A stretch of DNA of 64,000 bases. Origin: Flavobacteriales bacterium. GTDB lineage: Bacteria; Bacteroidota; Bacteroidia; Flavobacteriales_E; Vicingaceae. The notes under the pieces are model-generated. The model was not told where the DNA came from, did not search any database, and saw nothing but the letters and a program-made list of their open reading frames with translations. The stretch spans positions 186,001-250,000 of the forward strand of contig JABTUP010000002.1 in the NCBI GenBank assembly GCA_015075325.1, read 5' to 3'. Position numbers and translations under genes: made by a program. The stretch's first letter is position 1. Each line of letters begins with the position of its first letter. Below, piece after piece: positions 44,960-53,909 of this stretch.

Positions 44960-45934
44960 CTAAATTTTATTCATTCGTGGCAATAAAATAGAAGAAACCA
45001 AACCTGCAAGAACTAGCATTATGGTTTGTCCTGTCCAAACCACCCACCCAAAAGCATAACCTTGGCTTTGTGTAACTCCATACAACGCTAAAACCCCTGC
45101 AATAGCTAACGGATAAGCACCAATACCACCATTGGTTACTGTAACAGCTATTCCACCCATAACGAAAGCTGTAACAACTCCTGTAAATGGAACATTTTCG
45201 ACAGATGACAAACTGAAAAAAGTAACATAAAACATGGCTAAATATAAAACCCAAATAAACAATGTATGAGCAATGTACAACCATTTATCTTTCATGGTAA
45301 GAATGGTTTTTAAGCCTTCGTATATTCCCAGTAAAAATTCACGAACTTTTATTGCAAATTTGTTTCTAGAGCGTTTTAAAATAAGTATGCCAACTATTCC
45401 CAAAAACGCCAAAACAAGTAAATATGTAATGAGTTTTAGTGGAGAGAATTTTTCGGCTAAGCCAATTTCAACTGCGTAGTTGGTAAGTGTTTCTAACTGA
45501 ATAATAAAAACAAAGAAAATACAAGAACCTAAAATAATTAAATCGGCAACACGTTCGGCAATTACTGTTCCTACTAATTTATTAAACGGTATATTTTCGT
45601 ATTTCGCCATCAATCCGCAACGCATAATTTCGCCACTTCGGGGAATTCCCATGTTAGCAAAATAGCCAATCATAACGGTATGGTAGCTATTCCAAAATTG
45701 AGGTGTATAACCCATTTCTTTTAATGGATACCTCCAACGCCATGCTCTACTCATGTGGCTAATTAACCCTATAAATACCGAAAGGAAAATATAAAGATAA
45801 TTCATTTCCTTAAAGGCCGATTTGATATCGGAAATATCTTCTGGAGTAAGATCTTTGTAAACCAACCAAATTAATAACACTCCTAAAGCTAATGGAATTA
45901 CTATTTTTAGGAATGGAATTAGAAATTTTTTCAA
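44960..45934 (-). CDS. Lysylphosphatidylglycerol synthase TM-region / flippase-like (UPF0104) protein
   Basis: The 324-residue protein has about eight membrane segments and motifs of the LPG_synthase_TM family: HMSRAWRWRYPLKEMGY (residues about 61-77), ANMGIPRSGEIMRCGLMAKYENI (about 93-115) and GGIAVTVTNGGIGAYPLAIAGVL (about 264-286). The catalytic aminoacyltransferase domain of MprF is absent, so it is the stand-alone integral membrane type, thought to act in lipid or glycan-lipid transfer. It follows panD at a 9-base distance on the same strand. Confidence 0.87.
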   Translation of the reverse strand: MKKFLIPFLKIVIPLALGVLLIWLVYKDLTPEDISDIKSAFKEMNYLYIFLSVFIGLISHMSRAWRWRYPLKEMGYTPQFWNSYHTVMIGYFANMGIPRSGEIMRCGLMAKYENIPFNKLVGTVIAERVADLIILGSCIFFVFIIQLETLTNYAVEIGLAEKFSPLKLITYLLVLAFLGIVGILILKRSRNKFAIKVREFLLGIYEGLKTILTMKDKWLYIAHTLFIWVLYLAMFYVTFFSLSSVENVPFTGVVTAFVMGGIAVTVTNGGIGAYPLAIAGVLALYGVTQSQGYAFGWVVWTGQTIMLVLAGLVSSILLPRMNKI

Positions 45935-45943
45935 AATGGGGTT

Positions 45944-46294
45944 TTATTTTAATCGATTGGTATTTTCGTCGGGAAAGATAAGTGTTGGCTTAAAGGTTTT
46001 AGCCTCTTCAAAATCTAAAATACAGTAGCAAATTATTATAATGATATCATTTACAGCAACTCTTCGTGCTGCAGGTCCGTTCAAGCAAATTTCTCCTGAA
46101 CCTCTTTTACCTTTAATTACATAAGTTTCTAATCGTTCTCCATTGTTAATGTTTACAATTTGAACTTTTTCTCCTTCAATAATATTTGAAGCTTCCATCA
46201 AATCTTCATCAATGGTAATGCTGCCAATATAATTTAAGTCGGCCTCAGTAACTCTTACTCTGTGTATTTTCGATTTTAAAACGTGTACCTGCAT
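45944..46294 (-). CDS. panD: Aspartate 1-decarboxylase
   Basis: The 116-residue zymogen makes beta-alanine for pantothenate. The self-cleavage site Gly24-Ser25 is present in YIGSITID; cleavage yields the pyruvoyl group. Other motifs are [34 protein letters not shown] with the catalytic Tyr and Arg, and NDIIIIICY. It lies next to panC, the enzyme that uses its product. The -7 element at 46303-46310 suggests its own promoter. Confidence 0.95.
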   Translation of the reverse strand: MQVHVLKSKIHRVRVTEADLNYIGSITIDEDLMEASNIIEGEKVQIVNINNGERLETYVIKGKRGSGEICLNGPAARRVAVNDIIIIICYCILDFEEAKTFKPTLIFPDENTNRLK

Positions 46295-46302
46295 ATTGGC
46301 AG

Positions 46303-46310
46303 CAAAATTA
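46303..46310 (-). promoter_or_regulatory. -7 element upstream of panD (TAATTTTG)
   Basis: TAATTTTG followed by CTGCC lies eight bases before the panD ATG on the minus strand, giving a very short leader. Confidence 0.45.
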
Positions 46311-46370
46311 ATTAAATATACCGCAAAAATATAAGTTTAATTAAAAAGTTGGTTTTTTGATTGCGGCATA

Positions 46371-46416
46371 ACTCCAACTAATCAGACACGCTAAGGTGTG
46401 CTAGTTACGTTGGAGT
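46371..46416 (-). other. Hairpin spanning the panC stop codon
   Basis: ACTCCAAC (46371-46378) pairs with GTTGGAGT (46409-46416), with weaker inner pairing around the panC stop. There is no T run, so it may protect or process the mRNA rather than terminate it. Confidence 0.4.
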
Positions 46417-47245
46417 ATATTGTTAAATTATCTATCAACCTAACTTTTCCAATAATTACCGTAACAAAAGCAACACAATAATTGGTTTCATTCCATTCTT
46501 TTATTGGTTGTAGTGTTGTTCCATCAGCAAACTCAATGTATTCTAAATTCATTTTTTCCTGTTCAACCGCAGTTTTAAACATTTTTTTAGCCTGTTCGAT
46601 TGTACTGGTTTTTTGGTTGTTTTTAATTTGAATTAATGAACGGTAAATAATGGCAGCACGATTTCGTTCTTCAGCAGTTAGCCTTTCGTTTCTCGAACTC
46701 ATGGCTAACCCATTATTTTCGCGTAAAATAGGACAACCAATTATTTCTGTTGACAAGCCAAGTTGTTTGGTTAAATCTTTAACTATTGCCAATTGTTGAA
46801 AATCTTTTTCGCCAAAAAAAGCATACGTGGGTTGTATTATATCAAAAAATCGTTCAATAACATTGGCAACTCCATTAAAATGACCTGGGCGGTGTTCGCC
46901 TTCCATTACAGTGGCTAATGTTCCAAAATCATAATTTTTGTATTGTTTTGTTGGGTACATTTCGTTAACCGATGGTAAAAACAATACGTCACAGGCAACA
47001 TCTTCTAACAATTGAATATCTCTTTCAATGGTTCTTGGGTAATTTTCTAAATCTTCTGGTTTGTTAAATTGAATAGGATTTACAAAAATGCTACAAATGG
47101 TTAGTTCTGCTTTGTTTTTCGACTGATTGATTAACGACAAATGACCTTGATGTAATGCACCCATAGTAGGAACAAAACCAATTGTTTTATGCTTGTTTTG
47201 AAACAAAAACTGCTTTAATTCATTAACGCTTTTAAAAACAAGCAT
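46391..47245 (-). CDS. panC: Pantothenate synthetase
   Basis: The 284-residue enzyme condenses pantoate with beta-alanine using ATP. The nucleotidyltransferase motif is FVPTMGALHQGHLSLI (residues about 24-39), followed by SIFVNPIQFNKPEDL, GHFNGVANVIERFF, YAFFGEKDFQQL and the KMSKS-like AMSSRNERLTAEER. Length and order are normal. It precedes panD on the same strand with a 96-base gap. Confidence 0.95.
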   Translation of the reverse strand: MLVFKSVNELKQFLFQNKHKTIGFVPTMGALHQGHLSLINQSKNKAELTICSIFVNPIQFNKPEDLENYPRTIERDIQLLEDVACDVLFLPSVNEMYPTKQYKNYDFGTLATVMEGEHRPGHFNGVANVIERFFDIIQPTYAFFGEKDFQQLAIVKDLTKQLGLSTEIIGCPILRENNGLAMSSRNERLTAEERNRAAIIYRSLIQIKNNQKTSTIEQAKKMFKTAVEQEKMNLEYIEFADGTTLQPIKEWNETNYCVAFVTVIIGKVRLIDNLTIYSNVTSTP

Positions 47246-47334
47246 AACATTTTTTTAATTTGGGGCTGCAAAATAAATAATTTATTTGGCTAAACTACCA
47301 TAATGTTAATTGTTTCGACAAATAAAACTATCAG

Positions 47335-47361
47335 CAATACAAACAATATTTCGCTTCATCA
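47335..47361. repeat. 27-bp direct repeat, distal copy of the AddB-like gene end
   Basis: These 27 bases are identical to 48075-48101, the last codons of the AddB-like nuclease gene. Read on the minus strand this copy also encodes DEAKYCLYC and then a stop (TGA instead of TAG). The segment 47362-48074 between the copies holds a single gene. Confidence 0.85.
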
Positions 47362-47416
47362 AGTAGATTTAAGTATTAGATGTAATAAGGGGAATTTATT
47401 AAAAAAAACCTTGAAA

Positions 47417-48049
47417 TTATGGATTTTCAACCTCTTTAAAAGACTGCTTATTAATATTTAAGCAATATTTAAGCACAATTGAACTCGAAAGCAGAATTTC
47501 ATGTTTATTAAAATTTATTGTGTTCATAGAGCCAAGACTAAAAGACTTGTTTATTTTGTAGAACACCGTACCATTTAGTAGTAGAGAAAATGAACTCACT
47601 CTAATTCTTTCATAATCTTTGATATCGCCAAAAAGAGTAGATTTCGTTGATATGTAATTTCCTCTTAAAATTCCATTTATATAACCAACGCCACCTTCCA
47701 TTTGAATGAATATACGATTAGCTATTCTTTGTTCAAATCCATAAGTTAACCCATATTCTGCAATTTCTTCAAAAGGTTCCGCATGAGAAAATAATACTAA
47801 TGATTCCTTTAATACTTCCTTTGATTTAACATATCTTACAGCATAAATATTTTTTTTATACTGAAACGATACATTAGAATAATACATTGGAAACCCAATA
47901 GAACTTGCTCCAAGTCCTATTGAGATGTTCAATTTTTTTGTTTGTAATAAATCTACTTCATTATTTATTTTCTCTGGTTTAGTAACTTGAGAAAACAATC
48001 CACTTAAATTACAAAGCAACAGTAATATGAGAAAATAGAAACTTTTCAT
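47417..48049 (-). CDS. Outer-membrane-like orphan protein
   Basis: The 210-residue product has a signal peptide (MKSFYFLILLLLCNLSGLFSQ) and a mature part with alternating strands such as LNISIGLGASSIGFPMYYSN, IFIQMEGGVGYINGILRG and SFSLLLNGTVFYKINKSFSL. This looks like a small outer-membrane barrel, and I cannot place it in a named family. It is the only gene in a 713-base segment bracketed by 27-bp direct repeats that duplicate the 3' end of the neighbouring nuclease gene, so it is probably an insertion. Confidence 0.7.
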   Translation of the reverse strand: MKSFYFLILLLLCNLSGLFSQVTKPEKINNEVDLLQTKKLNISIGLGASSIGFPMYYSNVSFQYKKNIYAVRYVKSKEVLKESLVLFSHAEPFEEIAEYGLTYGFEQRIANRIFIQMEGGVGYINGILRGNYISTKSTLFGDIKDYERIRVSSFSLLLNGTVFYKINKSFSLGSMNTINFNKHEILLSSSIVLKYCLNINKQSFKEVENP

Positions 48050-48070
48050 TTTTAACTTAATAGATACACA

Positions 48071-50848
48071 CTAACAATACAAACAATATTTCGCTTCATC
48101 ATCATGTTCAAAAACCAATTCGGGGTTGGCAATATCAGTTAAAATTTGAAATAGCAATTCCTCAAATTCTGCTAAAATAGCGTTGGTAATAAATTCGCTT
48201 TTATTAATAAACAATGGCATAAAACCGTTGCTCGGCTTACGAAGTGAAACAATACCTGATGTTATAGCTACATTTTCTAGTTGATGTTCTTTCGCATACA
48301 AATAAGCGTAAAACAATACTTGAAAAGCTTTTGGTTTTTCTAATACCTCAGCAACTGTATCAATTTTTAAATCTTTAGCGTCAACACTACCCGTTTTGTA
48401 ATCTACAATTCGAAGTTGGTTATTTATCACATCAATTCTATCGGCTTTACCTTTTAAAAACACCTTGTTATCATTTACTATTACATCAACACCAAGCTGT
48501 TTTTCAAGCATTTTAATTTGCAGTTCGGTTTTGGTATCTTTTAGTAATTTAATTTCCTGATTTAGAAAATTATCGATGTAGTTTAACGCCATTTTAAAAG
48601 TAATCAGGTTTTTGCCCGATTGCAATTCTCTTTCGCTAAACTTTTGCTCAATAAAAGCTGCCTTTGTAAGTTCTTCAATCTGACTTTTCATTTTACTCAC
48701 GTCGTGCGAAGTAACCAGTAAATGGTTTGTTGCAAATGGTTTGTACAACTCTTCCAACACATTGTGTATTACAGTTCCAAAAGTGCTGCTTTCAACGGTT
48801 TCTTCTACCTCATCTACTTCATTTATTCGTAATACGTATTTGTTGTAAAAATCTAACGAACAGTTCATAAACGTATTTAACGCCGATGGAGAAACTCCTC
48901 CCTGAAAAAATTCGTTGATTTTTGCATTTACTTTTTCCGATTTCGCAATTTTATTTGCAACAGGTTTTTCTGTTAAAGTTGGGTAAGTTATTATTTTATG
49001 ATTTATTTCGATATTAGAAAAATGTACCAATTCGTTTTCCAACTGAGTTACAAAACGGCTTTTTTCTCCGCTACCAAACTCATTGGTTTCGGTATTATAC
49101 AAAATAAATACGTTTTCGGCATTTTGTATTAATCGATAGAAATGGTAGGCATAAACAGCATCTTTTTCGATGTGTGTGGGCAATTTAAATTCTCGTTTAA
49201 CATCAAACGGAATAAAGGAATTGAAGGTTTTACCTGCAGGCAATACTCCTTCGTTTATCGAAAGCATGACCACATTTTTAAAATCGATGTTACGGGTTTC
49301 TAACATTCCCATAACTTGAAGGCCTTGTAGTGGTTCTCCATAAAGTTCAATGGATAAGTTAGCGAGTAATTGTCGGTAAATTGTAACAAAGGTTTTTACT
49401 CCGTCAATTACAGGATAAGTATTTTGTAAAAGTTTAATCTGATTAAATAATTTGGAAAAATGGAATAAATATTCCAACTCCATTTTTGATGTAACGGCAG
49501 AAGTTTCTTTTGCAGTAAAGTATTTTTTTCCAGCATCAATAAATGCTAATGATTGCTCCAGAGATTGGTTAATGTCAAATGTTTCGTGAAGTTTAAAAGG
49601 CAACCTATTGTTGAGGTATTCCAATTTTTCTTTATTGATAAAAACCCAATTGTGTTTAACGATGTGTTGCAGCACCTCATTAATACATTCCTCGCCAAAA
49701 ATGAGTTGGCTAATGGGCAATTTCAACAACTTGGTAATGTCTTTATAATGATACGTTAATTGTTTTCCTTTTCCAAAACGGTTGGCATTAAGCAATAGGT
49801 TAAAGTAAATTTCAAAAAAATTGCTCAACGGAGCATTTTTTATGGGATAACCCATGGTTACATTTATGCTGCTTATATCGGTTGGAATAGATTCAAGAAC
49901 TGGAACCAAAATGTTTTCTTCGGCCAAAACCACTGCCGTATCTTTATAATTGTTTTCGCTTTTAAGCTGATTAAAAATGGTAGACAAATACTTTGCCTGA
50001 CCAATGTTTTGAGGAATACCAATGATGTTGATTTGTTTTTTTTCTGTTTTAAATTTATCCGAAACCCACTGAAATGGATAGAAAACAGTTTTCTGTTTAA
50101 ATGCCCTTAAAAACAAACCACTCTCTTGCATTTCATCATTTAAATAATATTCATCGGCATCCCAAAGTATTTCTGCTTTGTTGTGGTTTTTTAGTAGCGT
50201 AATAATGGTTTCTTCGGCAAGTGTAAGTGCATTAAAACCAACAAAAATTACTTTTTCCCACTTGATGTTTGCTTGTATAAATTCCGTTGGATTTGCTGCT
50301 AATTTTTCGGCAACAATCCGAAATGCTTTACCCTGATAGGCAAAATTATTTTTAATTAAATGTTCGTGAAAAGCTTGATACAAAGCACCCATTTGTTTCC
50401 AAAAAGCCAGGTAGTTTTGCTGTATGGTGGTCAATTCTCCATCGCCCAAATTCCAAACTTCAATTGCACGCACATTGTTCATGGTGGTAAAAAACGAATT
50501 GGTTGGAATAAGATATCGATCAATTTCATTAAAATCGTGCAGTAGAATCTGTCCCCACTTACTAAATTCTTCAAACGATTCGGGATTTGGAGTTATCTTC
50601 TGATATACCTCGAACAACTCAAACAATTGGGTTAAATTATCTATTACTTGCGTATTTGATAATTTCTCTATCAAATCTTCGGCTCCCATAATTGGTGGAA
50701 GCCAAATGGGTTTGTCAATAAGCTTGCTCAACTCTTGTTTTAAAAACAAACCAGCCCGTTTGTTTGGCAACACTATACAACAATTGCTTAAGCTATTGCC
50801 ATAAGTTTGTATAAGATGCTCGGCTGTTTTTGCTAAAAAAGTGGTCAA
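48071..50848 (-). CDS. AddB-like PD-(D/E)XK nuclease/helicase-fold repair protein
   Basis: The 925-residue protein has the AddB-type helicase-like N-terminal half (CCIVLPNKRAGLFLKQEL, residues about 23-40; VVLAEENILVPVLESIP; GYPIKNAPLSNFFEIY). The C-terminal nuclease domain has FMNCSLDFYNKYVLRI with a probable Fe-S Cys, GTVIHNVLEELY, and the catalytic LKGKADRIDVINNQLRIVDYKTG. It ends KYCLYC, two Cys that could be further cluster ligands. It would process double-strand breaks with an AddA partner encoded elsewhere. The start is TTG at 50848 (ATT also possible). The stop lies inside the 27-bp repeat. Confidence 0.85.
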   Translation of the reverse strand: MTTFLAKTAEHLIQTYGNSLSNCCIVLPNKRAGLFLKQELSKLIDKPIWLPPIMGAEDLIEKLSNTQVIDNLTQLFELFEVYQKITPNPESFEEFSKWGQILLHDFNEIDRYLIPTNSFFTTMNNVRAIEVWNLGDGELTTIQQNYLAFWKQMGALYQAFHEHLIKNNFAYQGKAFRIVAEKLAANPTEFIQANIKWEKVIFVGFNALTLAEETIITLLKNHNKAEILWDADEYYLNDEMQESGLFLRAFKQKTVFYPFQWVSDKFKTEKKQINIIGIPQNIGQAKYLSTIFNQLKSENNYKDTAVVLAEENILVPVLESIPTDISSINVTMGYPIKNAPLSNFFEIYFNLLLNANRFGKGKQLTYHYKDITKLLKLPISQLIFGEECINEVLQHIVKHNWVFINKEKLEYLNNRLPFKLHETFDINQSLEQSLAFIDAGKKYFTAKETSAVTSKMELEYLFHFSKLFNQIKLLQNTYPVIDGVKTFVTIYRQLLANLSIELYGEPLQGLQVMGMLETRNIDFKNVVMLSINEGVLPAGKTFNSFIPFDVKREFKLPTHIEKDAVYAYHFYRLIQNAENVFILYNTETNEFGSGEKSRFVTQLENELVHFSNIEINHKIITYPTLTEKPVANKIAKSEKVNAKINEFFQGGVSPSALNTFMNCSLDFYNKYVLRINEVDEVEETVESSTFGTVIHNVLEELYKPFATNHLLVTSHDVSKMKSQIEELTKAAFIEQKFSERELQSGKNLITFKMALNYIDNFLNQEIKLLKDTKTELQIKMLEKQLGVDVIVNDNKVFLKGKADRIDVINNQLRIVDYKTGSVDAKDLKIDTVAEVLEKPKAFQVLFYAYLYAKEHQLENVAITSGIVSLRKPSNGFMPLFINKSEFITNAILAEFEELLFQILTDIANPELVFEHDDEAKYCLYC
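48075..48101. repeat. 27-bp direct repeat, proximal copy inside the AddB-like 3' end
   Basis: Identical to 47335-47361. This copy forms codons for DEAKYCLYC of the present nuclease gene, ending at its TAG. Confidence 0.85.
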
Positions 50849-50876
50849 AATATGGTTTTTAGTGTTTGTTAATAGA

Positions 50877-50941
50877 AGTTAGGCAAAGGCGTAAGGCGTA
50901 AGGCATAAGGGGTTAGAGGTAATTTTCAAATCTTCAAATTA
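50877..50941. repeat. Intergenic word-repeat tract (GTAAGGC repeats)
   Basis: Between the response regulator and the nuclease gene the heptamer GTAAGGC is repeated (GGCGTAAGGCGTAAGGCATAAGG). It is another class of intergenic word tract. Confidence 0.45.
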
Positions 50942-51646
50942 TTACATTTTCACCTCTAATTTAAAACCAACACCGTGAATGTTGATGATTTGAATGTGCT
51001 CATCTTCTGCAAGGTATTTACGAATTTTAGAAATGAATACATCCATGCTTCTGCCGCTAAAATAATCGTCGTTGCCCCAAATGTTTTTTAAAATTTGTTC
51101 ACGAGAAGCGATATCATTCATGTTTTCACACAAAAAAGTGAGTATGCGAGTTTCTTTTTTAGTCAATTTTTGTTCAACATTGCCTAGTTTTAAAACTTGG
51201 TTTTTTATGTCGAAATGATATTTTCCAATATCGTATGAAAAAACTACCTCTTCTTCTTTTTCAGTAATTAATTTACTTCTTTTTAAAATAGCATTGATTC
51301 TTAAAACCAACTCTTGAAAATCGAAAGGTTTGGTAATGTAATCGTCGGCTCCAACAGTAAACCCTTTTACCTTATCCATTTGCATGGTTTTAGCTGTTAA
51401 AAACACAATTGGAATGTCTTTATTTAATTCTCTAATGGTTTCTGCAACAGTAAATCCGTCTTTTTTTGGCATCATTACGTCGAGCAAACACAAATCAAAA
51501 GGGTTGTTTGCAAATGCTTTTAATGCTTCTTCTCCATTTGGACAAAGTGTTACATCAAATCCGTTTGATTTTAAGTTATCTTGAACCACAAAGCCTAGAT
51601 TGTTATCGTCTTCAGCCAAAAGGATGTGTATTTTCTTTTCTTGCAT
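50942..51646 (-). CDS. OmpR-family response regulator (RprY-like)
   Basis: The 234-residue protein has a receiver domain (about residues 6-120) with the acidic pair in LLAEDDNNL, the phosphorylated Asp in LCLLDVMMPKKDGF and Lys in VFLTAKTM. A winged-helix DNA-binding domain follows (about 140-232, KLTKKETRILTFLCEN and FSGRSMDVFISKIRKYL). It begins four bases after the cognate histidine kinase. The pair resembles RprXY of Bacteroides; that match is from memory of the family and the regulon is not known. Confidence 0.92.
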   Translation of the reverse strand: MQEKKIHILLAEDDNNLGFVVQDNLKSNGFDVTLCPNGEEALKAFANNPFDLCLLDVMMPKKDGFTVAETIRELNKDIPIVFLTAKTMQMDKVKGFTVGADDYITKPFDFQELVLRINAILKRSKLITEKEEEVVFSYDIGKYHFDIKNQVLKLGNVEQKLTKKETRILTFLCENMNDIASREQILKNIWGNDDYFSGRSMDVFISKIRKYLAEDEHIQIINIHGVGFKLEVKM

Positions 51647-51650
51647 GGTG

Positions 51651-52925
51651 TTATGTGTTAAATGGGAGTTTTACAATAAACGTAGTTCCCTCGTTTTCTT
51701 TACTTATTAACTTAATTTTACCGTTGTATGCCTCCACAATGGTTTTAATGTAATTTAATCCTAAACCAAATCCTTTTACATTATGCACATTTCCTGTTGG
51801 AACGCGGTAAAATTTTTCAAAAATATGTTTCTGATGTTCTTTAGGAATACCTATTCCGTTATCTTTTACTGTAATTTCAATTCCTGAAAAATAATTTTCA
51901 GTTGAAATTTCAATGCGTGGATTATTCGGTGAATATTTAATTGCATTGTCGATTAGGTTATATAAAATATTGGAAATATGTACTTTATCGCCAATTAGTT
52001 GTGTTTTTTTAGCTCCCAAATAAGTAGTTATTTTTCCTTCTTGATGCTCAATGATTACTTCAAAACTTTTTACCGATTCATTAATAAGCTCATGAATATC
52101 AATAGGTTCGTTTTCAAGTTTTAGCTTATCAATTTCAAGTGTTGCCAGTTGCAATACTTTATCTACCTGATTTTTTAATCGATTATTCTCGTCTTTAATA
52201 ATGTTTGCGTAATTTTTTAATCGTTCTGGTTCGTTTACAATGTTTGGCTGCATCAACACCTCTGCCGATAATGAAATGGTTGAAATTGGGGTTTTAAATT
52301 CGTGCGTTATGTTATTGATAAAATCGTTTTTAATCTCCGACAATCGCTTTTGTTTAAGAATAACATTTATGGTGTAAGCAAAGAAAATAACAATGATTAA
52401 AATAATTGAGGATGAGAATACCCAAATCCCCATTTCATTCATAATATAAGTTCGTTTGGAAGGAAAATAAACACCGAAATAATGTCCGTCTCTGTCCCAT
52501 TTCATTTCTTGCGATTGCGATTGCAATTCGTTTTTATCCTCTTTATCGATAGCAACATAATCATCAAAAACAATGGAATCGGTAAAACAGTCGTAAATAA
52601 CATATTCAAAATCGATATTGATATTTCGTGCATTAAATTCCTTTTTTAATAATGTTTTCAGCAAAAAGGGGTGAACGGTATCGTTTATAAAAGCAATATA
52701 ATAATTAGAGCTCATTTGTTTAACCGGATTAACTATTTCCGATTCATCTTTATTCATCTTCAATAATTTCCTGCTCACATTTCGAAGAGCGAAATGCACC
52801 TGTTCGTTAAACTGCTTTTCTTCAAGATTATAGGCGTTTTTTACCCAAAAATATTGCGTAGCAATAATGCCCACCAACGAAACGGTTGCTAAAAAAATTA
52901 TGGTTCTAATAGATGCTCTGTTCAT
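51651..52925 (-). CDS. Sensor histidine kinase (RprX-like)
   Basis: The 424-residue inner-membrane kinase has two membrane helices (about residues 7-27 and 168-190) around a periplasmic sensor of about 140 residues. The DHp domain has NDFINNITHEFKTPISTISL with the phosphorylated His. The ATPase domain has the N box LYNLIDNAIKYSPNNP and G boxes VKDNGIGIP and KGFGLGLNYI. It is upstream of and nearly touches its response regulator. It is divergent from fabD. Confidence 0.93.
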   Translation of the reverse strand: MNRASIRTIIFLATVSLVGIIATQYFWVKNAYNLEEKQFNEQVHFALRNVSRKLLKMNKDESEIVNPVKQMSSNYYIAFINDTVHPFLLKTLLKKEFNARNINIDFEYVIYDCFTDSIVFDDYVAIDKEDKNELQSQSQEMKWDRDGHYFGVYFPSKRTYIMNEMGIWVFSSSIILIIVIFFAYTINVILKQKRLSEIKNDFINNITHEFKTPISTISLSAEVLMQPNIVNEPERLKNYANIIKDENNRLKNQVDKVLQLATLEIDKLKLENEPIDIHELINESVKSFEVIIEHQEGKITTYLGAKKTQLIGDKVHISNILYNLIDNAIKYSPNNPRIEISTENYFSGIEITVKDNGIGIPKEHQKHIFEKFYRVPTGNVHNVKGFGLGLNYIKTIVEAYNGKIKLISKENEGTTFIVKLPFNT

Positions 52926-52981
52926 TGTTGCATAAAATTAATAATTGTAAAGATATGTTTAGGGCAAGTTGTAGTTTTTAT

Positions 52982-52989
52982 TATTTTTG
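52982..52989 (+). promoter_or_regulatory. -7 element upstream of fabD (TATTTTTG)
   Basis: TATTTTTG fits TAnnTTTG and lies 42 bases before the fabD ATG; no clear -33 TTTG is at the expected distance. Confidence 0.4.
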
Positions 52990-53031
52990 AGGCTGTAAAA
53001 TTTAGTCAACAGTAAACAAAACACAAAAAAT

Positions 53032-53907
53032 ATGAAAGCATACGTATTTCCAGGTCAGGGTTCGCAATTTGTAGGAATGGGAAAAGACCTTTATGATAAT
53101 TCACCTCTTGCAAAAGAATTGTTTGAAAAAGCAAATGAAATTCTAGGATTCCGTATTACAGATATTATGTTTTCAGGAACTGATGAAGAATTAAAACAAA
53201 CCAAAGTAACACAACCTGCTATTTTCTTACACTCTGTTATTCTTGCCAAAACTTTAGGTAACGATTTTAAACCCGAAGCTGTTGCTGGCCACTCGTTAGG
53301 AGAATTTTCGGCATTGGTAGCAAATGGCGTATTAAACTTTGAAGACGGATTGCGTTTGGTTTCTCAACGTGCTTTAGCTATGCAAAAAGCCTGTGAAGCA
53401 GTGCCAAGTACTATGGCTGCTATTTTAGGAATTGATGATGAAATAGTAGAAAAAATATGTGCTGAAGTAGATGGCGTTGTTGTTCCTGCTAACTACAACT
53501 GTCCTGGTCAGTTGGTTATTTCTGGAAGTATTGATGCCGTAAATATGGCTTGCGAAAAATTAAAAGAAGCTGGAGCAAAACGTGCATTAGTGTTGCCTGT
53601 TGGCGGAGCTTTTCATTCGCCTTTAATGGCTCCTTCAAAAGAAGAATTAGCAAAAGCAATTCATGCAACAACATTTAACCAACCAACTTGTGCTGTGTAT
53701 CAAAATGTAAATGCTTTGCCTATTACTAATGCTGAAGAGATTAAAATCAATCTTATTGAACAACTTACCGCCCCTGTTAAATGGACACAAATCATGAACA
53801 ATATGTTGGCTGATGGCGTAAATTCTGTGACAGAAGTTGGTCCTGGAAAGGTGCTTCAAGGTTTATTCAAAAAAGTAGATAGAGATTTGGAAACTTTTAG
53901 TGCTTAA
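53032..53907 (+). CDS. fabD: Malonyl-CoA--ACP transacylase
   Basis: The 291-residue cytoplasmic enzyme loads malonate onto acyl carrier protein. It opens YVFPGQGSQFVGMGKDLYD, has the nucleophile elbow AVAGHSLGEFSALV (catalytic Ser about residue 89), the RALAMQKAC Arg region, and the catalytic His in PVGGAFHSPLM. The C-terminus has TEVGPGKVLQGL. Length is normal. Its stop lies two bases from the convergent YwqK-repeat gene. Confidence 0.95.
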   Translation: MKAYVFPGQGSQFVGMGKDLYDNSPLAKELFEKANEILGFRITDIMFSGTDEELKQTKVTQPAIFLHSVILAKTLGNDFKPEAVAGHSLGEFSALVANGVLNFEDGLRLVSQRALAMQKACEAVPSTMAAILGIDDEIVEKICAEVDGVVVPANYNCPGQLVISGSIDAVNMACEKLKEAGAKRALVLPVGGAFHSPLMAPSKEELAKAIHATTFNQPTCAVYQNVNALPITNAEEIKINLIEQLTAPVKWTQIMNNMLADGVNSVTEVGPGKVLQGLFKKVDRDLETFSA

Positions 53908-53909
53908 AA

